DNA of 40,833 nt from Phaeoceros laevis (Eukaryota; Anthocerotophyta; Anthocerotopsida; Notothyladales). The first letter of the stretch is position 1. Each line of letters begins with the position of its first letter. Under the pieces are notes generated by a model that was not told the DNA's origin, did no database searches, and saw nothing but the letters and a program-made list of their open reading frames with translations. Of the stretch, positions 1 to 11,065 are shown in pieces. The position numbers and the translations under genes are program-made. The stretch is from NCBI GenBank assembly GCA_049999765.1, contig JBNGIQ010007880.1:23182-64014 (forward strand), given 5' to 3'.

Positions 1-330
1 GGGTGGCGCGCCCTAGCGCGCGTGCTCCTTCGCGCCGCGTGCGCCACTTGCAAACAATTTTTAAAAAAAACAAAAAGGACTTACGGCTAACGGCCTTGGG
101 GCTAACGGCCTACTTAGCTAGTTATAAATTATCGCATTCTCATGACAGGGCCCGGTTCCGGCTAATGCAAGACGACAAGTTTGTGTCGCCGTGGCAGGAT
201 TTTTTAAGCTTCTGAAATAGCCGGGTACTGGGCTCCGCACCGCGCGGAGCCGGGTCCCGATTTAGTAAGGGCTAACGATAGCCGACCCGGCTAACTGGCT
301 CGGGTCACTTCAAACATGTAGGGGCTGTCA
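1..330. other. GC-rich non-coding stretch
   Basis: No reading frame here resembles a known protein. The word GGCTAACGGCC occurs twice between about 83 and 115, and GGCTAAC recurs near 270-300. The stretch may be an LTR or repeat fragment, but no TG...CA ends could be fixed. Confidence 0.3.
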
Positions 331-406
331 CAGTGAGCTCGCTTTTTCACTCATTGGTGCACGCCCGCTTGCTGCCGGTGACGCGGCAAAGTTACCCGGG
401 ACCCGG

Positions 407-506
407 NNNNNNNNNNNNNNNNNNNNNNNNNNNNNNNNNNNNNNNNNNNNNNNNNNNNNNNNNNNNNNNNNNNNNNNNNNNNNNNNNNNNNNNNNNNNNN
501 NNNNNN
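407..506. other. assembly gap (100 N)
   Basis: Exactly 100 N, probably a gap of conventional size. The flanks are GC-rich: ACCCGG before and GCCCGG after. Confidence 0.95.
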
Positions 507-710
507 GCCCGGCTGTTTTAGCCAGGTTCGGGCCCGGGCTCATGCGAAACGGCCCTTACTTGCAAGAAACATAGATAAAATTTCCATGCCTGGTGGGTTC
601 GCCCACGTCAGAGCCAACTTTTGGCTATGTGGATGCAACCACTTCAGTTTTTGTTTTCACACGTGGCCAAAAATTGCAGTGCTCAACAGAAGAGCAAAGG
701 GGGATCCTGA

Positions 711-1091
711 TTGGAACCGCAAAATACACCTCATGAAATCATACACACATCTGTAGGGTTTCCCTACAGTGCCTATGCAGCACAAGGTGGTGCAGGTAGT
801 GGTAGGAAGATGACATCTGAGTGGGAGTCTACATTACCAACAGCTGCAGCACAGACAAGGAGTCGAGCGAGGGCCGCTGCAGGCCTAGAGGTTGCTTGGT
901 TGGACTTGCCGCAGGGAGAACCGGAACCAAGTGCTCGGGCTACCAATGTGATTGACACTAGGCCACTTACGGGGCTAGCCTCTGATCATAGTGACCTAGG
1001 TAGGAGAAGGCCCACAGTCCCAACATTGTTTAGGCCGATCAGCCCTAAAGAGGAAGAAGAACTGAGTCATGTGAGCCCAATTTTGCGGTAG
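711..1091 (+). CDS. unrecognised ORF, possible element fragment
   Basis: An open frame of 126 codons beginning at a TTG, so the real start is unclear. The translation is polar, with an Arg/Ala stretch (QTRSRARAAAG), an acidic patch near the end (KEEEEL) and no membrane segment. I recognise no domain. The same frame continues past the stop into a Pro/Thr/Gln-rich run up to the second assembly gap. That is typical of a degraded gag-like sequence but does not prove it. A separate frame of about 57 codons from 585 (contains NFWLCGCNHFSF) overlaps its start and is also unrecognised. Confidence 0.2.
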   Translation: MEPQNTPHEIIHTSVGFPYSAYAAQGGAGSGRKMTSEWESTLPTAAAQTRSRARAAAGLEVAWLDLPQGEPEPSARATNVIDTRPLTGLASDHSDLGRRRPTVPTLFRPISPKEEEELSHVSPILR

Positions 1092-1181
1092 TCTCTAGCA
1101 GAACGATGAATCTGACCTCCAGCACAACCTCTAACAGGACCTCCAACCTCCCAATCAACCTCCAACTACCCAACTTTGAGC

Positions 1182-1281
1182 NNNNNNNNNNNNNNNNNNN
1201 NNNNNNNNNNNNNNNNNNNNNNNNNNNNNNNNNNNNNNNNNNNNNNNNNNNNNNNNNNNNNNNNNNNNNNNNNNNNNNNNN
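1182..1281. other. assembly gap (100 N)
   Basis: Exactly 100 N, so the true size is unknown. Nothing can be said about continuity across it. Confidence 0.95.
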
Positions 1282-1605
1282 GAGCAGAGGACTAGTATTG
1301 GTCGCACGCTGTAGCCCAGATTGGTGGATTCCTAGTACTCGCCCTCTGATGACTTCATAGAACAATGAACGAACTCGGGGTAGGTGGTTAGGCAGCATGT
1401 GTGAATCCAAAATGTAGATGAAACCTGGCAGCCCTTGAGGTGGTCACCACATCCACATCATCCCTGACATGAGGGCGCTGCAGGGTGTTGTGCCTGCTTC
1501 TGATGGTTCCCGACCCAACAATCAAGCAATTGCTGCACCCATCACATGCAAATTTCCTTGACTGTAAGCATAGGTTGAGGGCCGGCCCAACTGACAGAAG
1601 CCTGC

Positions 1606-2181
1606 TCAAAACTCCACGGACATGTTGTTGTCACTACCAGTGGATGTAGAAATAGAGGAGGTGGATCGATCCTGACTAGACGAATCATTTGAAGAAGAAG
1701 TGATGATACCACTAGTGGTGCTACTGCTAGTACCTAACTCGTGCATCAACCTGGCAGCCTGTGAAGTTCTCAATGCTTTATCAACAACATGATGAAAGGA
1801 GGCGGGTAAATAAGATCTAATAGATGCCAAATTCCGCTCGAAACTTGTTGATCGAGGCTGTAAAGCAAGGGGGTCATCTGCATTAGAGTCAAAGGTAAGG
1901 TTGTGTGGCAACGGATGTCGACGACTACTGTTGGACGGCTGGATAGACGAATGCGGTGGTGATGCTGCCTATGAATCTGAGGTGTAAGGGTTCGGAGAAT
2001 AGTCTGCAGAATCTGAAGTGGTCACATAAGGCAGGGATGTGCCGGGCAGAAGTTGCCACCGTCTAGGAGCTGGTGGCTGGGGGTTTGGCAAAACAGCTGG
2101 TGTTGGAGGAATCCTTGGGGGAGGCATGGGAGGAATAGGCATTGGTTCCTGTGTGTTCCGTCCACTCCTCGTAACGACCAT
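1606..2181 (-). pseudogene. gag-like N-terminus, retrotransposon remnant
   Basis: Reading from the ATG at 2181, the protein begins MVVTRSGRNT, a basic start common among plant and algal retrotransposon Gag proteins. A proline-rich segment follows (PIPPMPPPRIPP), and one in-frame TAG lies at 1969-1971. The same frame then runs on through a helix-prone piece (SYLPASFHHVVDKALRT) and ends in a Ser/Thr/Asp-rich tail. No zinc knuckle or capsid signature is visible. Assignment as Gag rests only on the start and on the disordered composition. No matching pol lies downstream on this strand; the frame runs toward the 1182-1281 gap. Confidence 0.35.
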
Positions 2182-2692
2182 GTAACAAGCTGACAACTGC
2201 GGTGTGTCCGTCCTGTGAATGACCGTTGTAGCCCGTCCCGCCCACACAGCGTCACCAAGCATGTGCTCCGAAGATGAGGATGACTGCAACAGCTATGTGC
2301 CCCGAACCCTAACAGTGGTATATGCAAGCACAATGTGCTCTCTATAGGACTGGAAACACAGTGGCTAGTACCAGTACATACTGGCATGCAAGCAAATGAA
2401 AGTGGAAGGGCTAGACAGAACTGGAAACGAAAAAAAAGCAAAAGGGCGAGAGAAGTGAAAGGAGGAAAATGATTTCAAGCACATGCACAAAAAGCTGAAG
2501 TGGTGGAAAGGCGATGGCAAGCAGGCCTGGGTGTAGTGGAAATGGTATGGACATGGTGGGGGCGGTCAAAGGCCGTTGACTAGTCGCCATGGCAAAAAAG
2601 CTTGAAACCATAGGCAGGAAGTAAGAGAGACAGGATGAAACAAAGAGAGAGAAGCCGCGTTGAAAACATGCTGTAAAATGCACTGTGCGACT

Positions 2693-2944
2693 TGTTGGGA
2701 ACCCTAATACGCGAAGTGTTTAATATACGAAGCGTTAATACGTAGTAATTAGGATTAATCAATTTCGAACTCTAGTTGGGTTTGTTCACCATAGGTTAGG
2801 CGACGGTTACAGACCATAGGCAGTTACGGGCCACCAAACAGGTGCCTCGACACTCTCTTGCACTCTCTCTTGCTCTCGCCTGCACTTCTTGCAATACAAC
2901 ATCAATGTGCTGCTAATCTAATCGATCCAAGCATAATTGCAACA
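2693..2944 (+). repeat. LTR of a copia-type element
   Basis: The 252-bp stretch begins TGTTGGGAACCC and ends ATTGCAACA, so it has TG...CA ends and the TGTTGGGA start typical of plant copia LTRs. It is followed at once by a primer-binding site. CT-rich sequence (CACTCTCTTGCACTCTCTCTTG) lies in its second half, as in many LTR leaders. No partner LTR was found in the window, so the element is truncated. Confidence 0.7.
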
Positions 2945-2956
2945 TGGTAGCAGAGC
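2945..2956 (+). other. primer-binding site, initiator-Met-tRNA type
   Basis: TGGTAGCAGAGC directly abuts the LTR end. It differs by one base from TGGTATCAGAGC, the usual copia site complementary to the 3' end of initiator methionine tRNA. Confidence 0.7.
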
Positions 2957-2982
2957 CTAACTAGGCATTGCAATCAGGCGCG

Positions 2983-3303
2983 ATGGTGGCGGACGATCTC
3001 GCGCACACTATCGGGTGGATGCAGTATCTGGCGCAATTCCCAGATGAAGAGGTCCAACAGTTGATAGTAGGTGCCATCAAAGGCCTGCTATGGTGGGAAG
3101 AGCTTTGGCGGGAAGAGCTTTTTATAAATTTACTGTACAAACTACTGCCTTTTCTCTACCGCACAACTTTTGAGCATGCTGATTGGTATGTCACACAACT
3201 TGAGGTTTTGTTTGTCACCATTTTTGCCTTTGGTCTGATGGGTGTTTGTCACCATTCCTGCCCCTGGTCTGATGTGGTTTGGTCACAATGCCTGATGGTT
3301 TGA
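2983..3303 (+). pseudogene. truncated start of the copia-type internal region
   Basis: The first ATG after the primer-binding site opens a frame starting MVADDLAHTIGWMQ, the expected place for copia Gag. Only about the first 45 codons look protein-like. The rest runs into a low-complexity stretch with three imperfect copies of a roughly 30-bp unit (GTCACCATT..TGCC..TGGTCTGATG, about 3210-3330). It then meets the Penelope-like 3' region that starts by 3278. I see no zinc knuckle, protease or later copia domain. Confidence 0.3.
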
Positions 3304-3705
3304 CTGTCATCACCTTTGCACCTGGTCTAATGCTGGCCGATACGAATTCTTGTTGATGTTCACCACTCCTTGTATGATTCTTCCTGTCACAAAAAGGTAC
3401 ACAGAGCACACCTCTGGAATGTTAGGCTTGGCTTGGTATTTAGTCTTTGACCCCGCCTGGATGCAATGTTTCACTAAACAGAACATGGTTGAAAAGAATT
3501 GTAGAAGCACCGGGATCTGCCCGACGTGGATGCATCCTTTCGCTTAGAAATCCTGGGGTAGTGATCATCCTCCGGCACCGATGAAGAGGGTATGATCATG
3601 AGCCATGATCTTCACAGATCGTTGCTAGGTATGCTGCTGCTGCTAGTACTTGGTCAAAGATCAAGTTTGCAGGTTTGTTGCTTCTCAGGTTTTTGATGTT
3701 TCCTA
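3278..3705 (-). repeat. dispersed repeat, probable 3' untranslated end of the Penelope-like element
   Basis: This block matches the reverse complement of 13325-13749 almost continuously, for example in the words GACCCCGCCTGGATGCAATG and TGGATGCATCC. It lies on the 3' side of the minus-strand RT frame, and the second copy lies on the same side of its own RT fragment. I therefore read it as the non-coding 3' part of that family. The right copy ends where an LTR has inserted, so similarity cannot be traced further than 3278. Confidence 0.6.
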
Positions 3706-3811
3706 CACATGTGATGAGTAACACAAGGTTACGATTGGCAAACGTATATCCAGGTTCACTCTTGCTGCTCAGTTTTGCTATCTACTAACCTGATGTCTTG
3801 TTGTGAGATGC

Positions 3812-4987
3812 TTAGCAAAGCAATTCTTGGCTGCCCATCAATTCATCATTTCGGACTGCTGCCCAAGTTCTGAATACACAAAACGAAAGGAGGAAGTTTG
3901 AGAATAAGCTTTTGACTATGATGTCCCTTAAGTTCACTGCTGCCTTAGCACACACCCCCTGCCTCTCTAGATGGGTACTCGATCCACAAGGAGAAGGCAT
4001 TGGAGACAGCATACTTTTAAAAGATAAAGCAGCCATTATTGAGGAAATGATAAATTATGTTAGTCTCGGTTCATGGAACCCATTGGCAACAAAAGTATGT
4101 ACCAGAACATCAATGTCACAAGCTGCTAAACCAGCATTCTGTGAGAGGCATAAAATGGGGAACACCTGGGATAGGGCAACTGCATACGATTGCTTAATGG
4201 GTCTATTAGCTTAGAAATGAATGTACTGTGCATACCTGAAAGGGAAGCTCCTCCTTCCATCATACTTGCAGAAAGAATACACACCATTCTTATGATCCGT
4301 GATATTAATGGCAAGGGAAAGGAAGTTGGCAGCAGAACCAAGTACTACATCGTCCACGGTAGTGTGTTGGAGGACTTCAGGCTGGATGCTAACAAGGTCT
4401 AAAGGATAAATCCAGAAGGGATTATCCTCAACCCTGGGTGCTGCAGGATATAGAAACACTAAAGGCATATAACAAGTAATGAAGCAAATATCATCAATAT
4501 ATCGCTGTGCATGCTCAAAGAGTTGCATGAGGTCATACCTACCTAATCTGGCCAATCTCAGAATGAATCTGTATTCGTAGTCCAAGAAATACAAATTACA
4601 CCAAAGAGGAGAGCAGGAAAAGCCCATGGGAATACCACAAACTTGCTTCCATACCAAATCCCCAAGTTGCACAAAGCAATGTTGCATAAGCCAAGTGTTC
4701 ATTTTACATGACCTATCAACAGTTAACTCAATGTAGGTAGAAGATGTTGACTGGTTAGGCACCTGTGTTCTCCAAGTAGCATTCTTACATGAAGAAGAAG
4801 TATGGTCAAACCTAACATAGAGGTTCTTGTACAACTTGTCCCTCTTGCCAATCTTGTTGGCTTGATTGAATGCTCTTCTTACCACAGCAGAAATGGCATC
4901 AGAGAGAGCATCAGGGCCAGAGGTTGGAATGGCCTCATAACACCGAGTGACGTCGGCTACAAAAATGTCAGCAATGTGCTCAGGCAA
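3812..4987 (-). pseudogene. Penelope-like reverse transcriptase, C-terminal two thirds
   Basis: One minus-strand frame of 392 codons, broken only by TAA at 4211-4213 and about 4050. Visible blocks in order are FVADVTRCYEAIP (palm, first catalytic Asp), GIPMGFSCSPLWCNLY, the YIDD box in RYIDDICFI, FLSLAI, KYDGRRSFPF, a thumb-like stretch with QSYAVALSQVFP and VANGF, and finally VNLRDIIVKS. YIDD with GIPMG and a trailing NLRD..V+S linker fits Penelope-like RTs rather than LTR or L1 RTs. A GIY-YIG nuclease would often follow the linker, but none is seen before the frame stops at 3812. Block 3906-4022 recurs at 12968-13082 with the peptide conserved. The precise clade is uncertain. Confidence 0.6.
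3906..4022 (-). repeat. RT linker block duplicated elsewhere in the window
   Basis: This segment encodes the NLRD linker of the Penelope-like RT and recurs inverted at 12968-13082. The shared peptide includes PSPCGSSTHLERQGVCAKA, with few amino-acid changes, so both copies derive from a coding sequence. Confidence 0.65.
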
Positions 4988-5680
4988 GTTGACAGCAGCA
5001 TGAAGCGTGGATTCTGAGATCCAGAACAGGGAAGTCCTAGTTTGAACATATTCCAGTAGACTTGCTGCTTTCCGAGGCCCATTCTTTGAGTAAGGGGATT
5101 AGGGCATTAAGAGCACAGGTGATGATATCAGCAAGCAAAGAAACGACCGTACCATGAGCATTCATGAACCACCTATACTTAAGCTTATGTTGTTTAAAGA
5201 TTGCCATCAAATACGAAAAGGCCCACGTCCTCGTAGTCAGATATTTAAGGCAGCAGTTCTTCTAATTCCAACTTTAGAGAAAGGGCAAGAGTATTGGGAT
5301 CAATACCAGCTGGTTGAAAGTCACAATTGGATAAACGGAGTAGAGCTTGGTATCTAATGTGCGAGATGCAGCTGAAATAGGGAGTGGTATTAGCCTTGTT
5401 GAGTCCAGAGATAAAAACCTGGTCAAGCAGCTAACTCAATTCATCATTAGCATTGGGGTCGTCAAAGATGTAAGACTCATGGATTTGGGACCGTCGTGTT
5501 TCTCAGCCTGTCTTTCTAGAACAGTCCAGCAACTTTCCTCAAGCACGATGTACATATGTTCGAGTTGTAACATGTCAAAAGTTGCACCAAGTGAAGACAC
5601 AGCCCTCAAAAATTCAGCAAAGCCATCAATCATGGCGTCTACAATTGCCTATAGCTTGGAGGGATGTATAGGAATGTGAT
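4988..5680 (-). pseudogene. upstream part of the Penelope-like polyprotein, frameshifted
   Basis: Minus-strand pieces in shifting frames lead into the RT. Near 5080-5190 the peptide KYRWFMNAHG is followed by ITCALNALIPLLKEWAS. At 5436-5633 another piece contains FAEFLRAVSSLGATFDML. These lie just before the RT palm, on the same strand and with no other element between, so I treat them as the RT's N-terminal region. Stops and frameshifts separate the pieces. I know no named domain for them. Confidence 0.4.
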
Positions 5681-5797
5681 TGAGTCCCTTCTGCAGTGTA
5701 AGCCTTAAGCCCTGGTTGTGGACAATGTCTAAACACATGATCCGGACATGTGCACCATTCCACATATCAGCAGACACACTTGCACCCCGATCTGTAA

Positions 5798-6585
5798 TCA
5801 CCGGCATTTGAGGCAGTCCAGGCAGGTTTTTAGTAGCATGTTCGGGTCCACAAAAACGCTAGCAGAACTAGTTAAAAATACGTGTTCACGTTCTTGCACA
5901 AAAAAACTTGCAGGTCCAGTCAAACGTTCGTTATCCAGAGTTTGACCAAGAACTACAGCAGGGCATATCCTTTCAGTGGGAGCTGGTGTCTCGTCACAAC
6001 ATGCTGAGTGATGAACAAGAAATTCATGATCACGTCTAGTATGAGAGGAATCCACACAATTGCAGTTCATGATGGTATCTTCAAAATCATCAAGCAAATT
6101 TTTAGTACCGTTCAGGTCAAGAAGCATATGCTTAGCAGCTGTAGGAACCTTAGGTGGCAAGGGGACTAATGCGGTGGTAGGATCCAAAAACGCTGTGAAT
6201 CTCTTAGAGGACAGACAGATACATTGCGGTGGGCAGATAGGTAGACTGGTAGAAAAGGTGAAGTCCACAAAAACCTTGAAAGGTTTATATACTAGTGAAG
6301 CTACATTCTCATGGTACTTCTACCCAACACAAATTTGTTCTAATATTTCCGACACAGCAGGGTTTAGTAGCAACGCATGTTCACAAAAAAGATGCTTGGG
6401 TGAAATCCATTCAAACGCCCTATTGGCATACAACACATGTATGAAGGCAGGGCAGCATACTTAGTAGTTCGTTGCTTTTGTACAAAAAATCTGCCACACA
6501 CGTCTACCTCCAATGTGCGCACGGGTAAATCCTCACTATCGTCCTCCAACTCCATGCATTCAGAATTCACAACATCCAGGTCCAT
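5798..6585 (-). pseudogene. upstream ORFs of the Penelope-like element, function unknown
   Basis: Two minus-strand frames, 6364-6585 and 5798-6268, appear to be one protein broken by a frameshift. The second has 156 codons and is rich in Cys and His (NCNCVDSSHTRRDHEFLVHH, SACCDE), which could mean metal binding, but no standard finger spacing fits. The first contains an acidic run (ELEDDSEDLP). No signal peptide or membrane segment is visible. Assignment to the element rests only on strand and continuity. Confidence 0.3.
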
Positions 6586-6723
6586 GACTAGAACTATCCT
6601 AACGGCCCAAAATTGGAATTCTAAGTGTCAGGCACTGCGTGCCCAAACAATCGTTGTCCAGCCACCAGTATGTAAAGTAGTCGTGAAGCAAATCACTGTG
6701 CCAGACTAAATGAAAACTCACAT

Positions 6724-7478
6724 CTACCACTTACGAGGCCCTGGCTTACTAAAATGCTCGCGGAGATGAGGACGGATCATGCTCAGAGGGGTGGGAGCTG
6801 AATTAGTCCTCTGCGCACTTGTGACTTCCTCCCCACACTGGCGATGAGCATGACCTTGAGATGAAGCAGCACCCGACATTGCTGGAGCCACAGCATGGTT
6901 ACCCCACATAGCATGTCGAGCAATTTGGAAACCTGACGTTGCTGGGTTCTCCAAAAAGGAACTCACAAAAGGAACATTGGATGTGGGGACATGGCCGCTA
7001 GTAGGAGAGGTGAAATCAAGAGTGCATACAGGGAAGAGACCATGTTGCGCAGCTAGAGTGTTCCCGCTAGGGAACGCCAATTTCCTAAGAGGAGCACCAT
7101 GGGGAGATGGAGTGTTAAAGGATGGGTAAGAGCTAGGAATCTGAAACGAAAACTGGCCTTGTCGTGCATGTTGCCCAACGGTCATAATTTGTTGTTCCAT
7201 TGGGGTGTGCATGGCTTGCACATTGTCCATCTGTTGGATAGGAGCCATCTGGACTGGAGTGTGCTGCTGAGGCACATTCCCTCGCTGATGCATCAGGGTG
7301 TGCGGGGAACAATTATGTTGCCGTGGGCAACGTTGGCAGGAGACTGTCGGTGATAGGGAGAGAAGAACTTCTTAGCATTCGGGTGCACCATGCCTCGCCT
7401 GGAAATGGTCACCTGTTTCCTACTACCACGCCTCCCAGAGATCCTCACATGCTCAGGTTGCTCCGCAAACCCTTTCAC
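6724..7478 (-). pseudogene. Gln/Pro/His-rich ORFs of the same element
   Basis: Two abutting minus-strand frames lie here. The first, 7293-7478, is basic (ISGRRGSRKQVTISRRG). The second, 6724-7293 (189 codons), is low in order-promoting residues, rich in Gln, Pro, His and Ser, and ends HLREHFSKPGPRKW. Basic followed by disordered sequence suits a nucleic-acid-binding N-terminal region, but no fold is recognisable. The frames connect upstream to 7576-8205 through a frameshift near 7490-7575, where the peptide EMAEIAAAKKASKA is readable. Confidence 0.3.
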
Positions 7479-7575
7479 ACGCTTGAACTAGAAACCATGG
7501 CCTTAGACGCCTTCTTAGCAGCGGCTATTTCAGCCATTTCCGAAGCATCAGAGAACCTCTGGAGGAATGAAACAC

Positions 7576-8205
7576 TTACTCTGCCCAACGAGGACCAGGA
7601 CCCTCGAGGTCAGTCAACAAAGGACCCTGTGGTCTAGCCAAAATCTCATCCGCAGCTTGCAGCATCCACTCACGAATATACATGAAGGTGATTTGGGCTA
7701 GCACTGCATCTCTGTTTGCTTTCAGATTCACTTAAAACAAGAAGCTAACCCACTGCAACTCCAATGATGGTTCAAGATAGAAGTCATCAAGGTGGTTGGC
7801 CTTGAACCAAATCACATGGTCATACCATACAATTCCAGTACAAAGCTTGCCGTTAGTGGTGCTGCAGGTACCCATCTCCTGGCACTTGCATTTGATGAAA
7901 GGATGATTGCCATTCCAAAACAACTTGATATGATCCGCAACATTTCTAGGGCTACCAGTTTTGGCAAAGTTCCTGACCCTAATCAAGCAGATACCCTGTT
8001 CCTTGCATTTTCCTTGGACAAACGAATCCATAATAGGGCTGTTAGCCATAATCGAGTAACTTGAAGAAGACAAGGTACCATCCAAAGCAATCTGCATGCA
8101 TATGTCTTTCTCTTGTTGTGTGACTTGACATAAAATTTTCCATGTTTCCATGTTGAAGGGAGCAGAAAAGCTGAGACATGCACTACCCCACGCCTGGTGG
8201 TTCAT
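7576..8205 (-). pseudogene. unrecognised N-terminal ORF, Cys-rich
   Basis: One frame of about 210 codons with a single TAA at 7732-7734, after which the same frame continues (NLKANRDAVLAQITFMYIRE) to a second TAA at 7576. It reads like a folded protein: FSAPFNMETWKILCQVTQQE, FWNGNHPFIKCKCQEMGTC and WYDHVIWFKANHLDDF. The Cys cluster (CKC...C...C) may bind metal. I do not recognise the family. It is the farthest upstream coding piece on this strand before a 3-kb non-coding stretch, so it may be the start of the Penelope-like element's protein. Confidence 0.35.
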
Positions 8206-10842
8206 AGATGTGGTGACCCACTTGTTGGTTTAATAATACTGGAATGTTTTTTTCGTTGTTTTCGTTTAATAAACGGCTAACCCGTTTACAATAACGGTTG
8301 ACATGCCGTTCGTTAATTAATTATGGTTAATTAACTGATGGTGAGTTAGCGGGGAGCTAACCTGTGGTTATGTGAGGACGAGGGTTTTGTCCTAGGATGT
8401 GTATGGCATGTGACAACGGCAACGGGATGTGCTGGGGTTTACTTCCGTACGTTGAAACAGGCTAGGGTTATGTCCTGGGTCGTGGCCGCATGGCCGACGA
8501 TGGTGAAACACATGTCAACAGGGGTTCCCGACGATGGGGTTTAGCCTGGTATGGTTTTTATGTATGACCGTATGTGTATCGGCATAGTACGAGCATCAAG
8601 GGTTTTGCGGTTCGTACCGTCGGATGTGTTTTGATGTGCTACGGATGGCGTCTACGATACGGACATATGCGTAGGCATGTTAGGACATGAGCCACATGCA
8701 GCCATGATGAGTTAGGGTTTGTCCCTCATATGGATGCATGATTTTTGGTAATTTCCACTCTAGGAAGGTTTGCCACTGAAAACCCTGGCTTGCTGAAAAG
8801 ACCGTAATTAGCCCTATGCATGCCTGAAGCCTATGGCGGTGTTGTGTAAGCTTTTGGGTGTCAGGTAGCGGCCATAGCCAACTGGGATCAAAGATTTGTG
8901 GGTGGCCATGGTGTGTGTGCCCTCACTTTTGTATGGCGCAAGCTAGGAGGTGTGGCACAAGTTCAGATTTGAGGAGCAGTGCACAATTTGGTGGCGCTGG
9001 TAGTTAGGAAGGGGCGCAAGTATGCAATCTACCTCCCTCACCCCCCCCTCTTGAGGTTTTTGGCCATATTTTAATGTGTGCTTGGGTTGCCAGCACAATC
9101 TGGTCATGTGGGTATTATTTTAAGGCATCGTTGACTAGGCAGGTAGCTAGGAACCGGGACAGGAGCGTGGCCCAAGGTGCATGTGTGGGAGGAGAAGGAA
9201 TCTTCCTTCTCCCCTTGAGGTTCCTTAAAAAATCATTTGTAAGAAGTGGGGGGCGCTACTGCCTGGCCAAGTGGTACTTGCTGCCACACTACCCAAGGAG
9301 CGGGCCAGGCCACAAGAAGACAAGCAAGTGTGTGTGAGGCATGTGCAGGTTTTTCTCCATCTTTTTGGGGCCAACATGCATTATTTTATGGAGTGCTTGT
9401 GCTGGTTGTGTGTGTGCTGACCAGGCATGAGCCAGGCATGCTTCCAAAGGCCATGTGGAGGGCTGATTAGCAAGCCAAGCTAAGGACCCATGTTGCTGGG
9501 CAAGCTTTGGGGTTTTTTTTATTTTTCCTTTTGAGCAAGCTGCTAGCACGGTTGGAGTGGCCGTGGTTATGCTGTCACTAGGAAGCTGGCCAAGTTTATT
9601 TAAAGGTCAATCTATTGGTGGTTAAGCTCTAGCTACATGAGTTGAGAATGAGCAGCAGCACCTGGGATACAGGTTTCTACAGAAATTTTGAGGAGATCAA
9701 GCTGGGACATTTTATGCTTGAGGTTCTGGTTGCAGAACCGTAGTTTAATGGCCCGGCTGTAGGACATGTTGTGGCACCTGAGCTAGGTGTGGCTAGCGGG
9801 CCACTTGTTTAGAAGGTCACAATTGCGCAAGACGGAGCGGAAGAATGCTCGGGTCAGTACCGTAATTCCGAGCGGAGCTGCCGTAAGATCTCGCATAATT
9901 TTCTGGAGATTGCTGGAGGGCGGCCAGGCACAGAGGAGTGAAGTTTGAGTGTCTGGGGTTTCTTCAGGCTTTGGGAAAATTCCCGCAGCCGTATCTCGGA
10001 GCACGGAGATGGGTTGAGTTCGGTTCGACTACGGGACGACTGCTAAAGCCGAAGACGACGATACGGGTGATGCTTGAGTACGAGCTTGTACAGTAGGGTT
10101 GTGTTAGAAATACTAAGTGTGGTTTGTTGTTTCGTATGTTTGAATTCCGTAGGTTGTAGTCCGTAGCTAGTACGGACGGTTATGAATAAATATGCAGTTA
10201 GGTTAGTTAATAAGAGCTAAGTTAGAAGGGGGCCCGCCCTATCTTCTTTGTGAGATAGGATAGGGTAGGGTGAGGTGGACCAATAGGGTTCAAGGCAATT
10301 TCTCTGGCCAATGGGGTGCAAGTCCCTAGATCTAGAGTGAGGTGGTTCATCCTCACACTATATATGTTCAACTTCTCTCTTAATTCATTGTCATTGTTGT
10401 GCCTAGTCTTTCCAGGAGTGGGAGCTCGAGCTTTCCGTCCCCCTGGTGCTGTCACACTTTTACCCTGTACGGATACGAAGGCTCGTTGTTCGTGCCGTGC
10501 GGCTGGCACCCAAGGCCCGTTGCTCATTTGTCGTGTGAACCATTGTGGGAGTCTGCAGGTCTCCTAGGTCCGTGTCGTCAGGAACATTCCTTTCCATCCA
10601 CTGCAGAGATCCCCGTTGGCGGCGGTACTGCTCTTTTTGTGTCTTTGCGGCCAGAAACGTCTGAGCCAGGCAGTGAGCTGAACGCTAGTGACAGCAACTC
10701 AGTAGGCCATTGCCACAACACCTCGGTGGTAGCTAGGTAGCTAGGATGTCGTACGCTCGGGGAGCTGCGTGCCTTGCGTTTATTGTTGGTGGATATTGTT
10801 GGTGAATGTTGGCGTAGGTTGAGCTTCAGTGTGGTTCAGCAA
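8206..10842. other. non-coding region
   Basis: No open frame on either strand resembles a protein; the short frames present are fragments. Base composition is mixed, with AT-rich patches around 8230-8340 (repeated TTAATTAA-like words). A TATATAT tract sits near 10363 next to GAGGTGGTTCATCCTCAC. The stretch could be old LTR or untranslated repeat sequence, but I found no paired ends. Confidence 0.4.
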
Positions 10843-11020
10843 GTGGCCGTGGGGAAAGCTCTTAGAAGGTCCCCTAAACGAGCTTGCGGCTTTAGAAGGT
10901 TTTGCAGGTGCGACCGTGGGGAGAGCTGAAGGTCCCCTAAACAGCCTCGTATGGATTGAAGGCGTTGTAGGTGCAGCCGTGAGGGAAGCCTAATGCCCTT
11001 AGAAGACCTTTGGATCTGTT
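10843..11020. repeat. imperfect tandem repeat, unit about 64 bp
   Basis: Three units start at 10843, 10908 and 10971, each with a version of GTGC(A/G)(A/G)CCGTG.GG..AGC. The first two also share GAAGGTCCCCTAAAC. The third is truncated. No coding potential is evident. Confidence 0.6.
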
Positions 11021-11065
11021 GGGATACACAAGACGGAGGCGCAAGTGGTTTCTGGCGCCGTTGTG

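Noticed and set aside
3912-4214. Plus-strand ORF shared in part with an antisense ORF at 12864-13070
   Set aside because: The similarity comes from the Penelope-like RT linker on the opposite strand. The RT-sense translation carries the meaningful motifs.
10300-10400. Host gene promoter at the TATATAT tract
   Set aside because: No coding sequence follows on the plus strand, and the surrounding region is repeat-rich.
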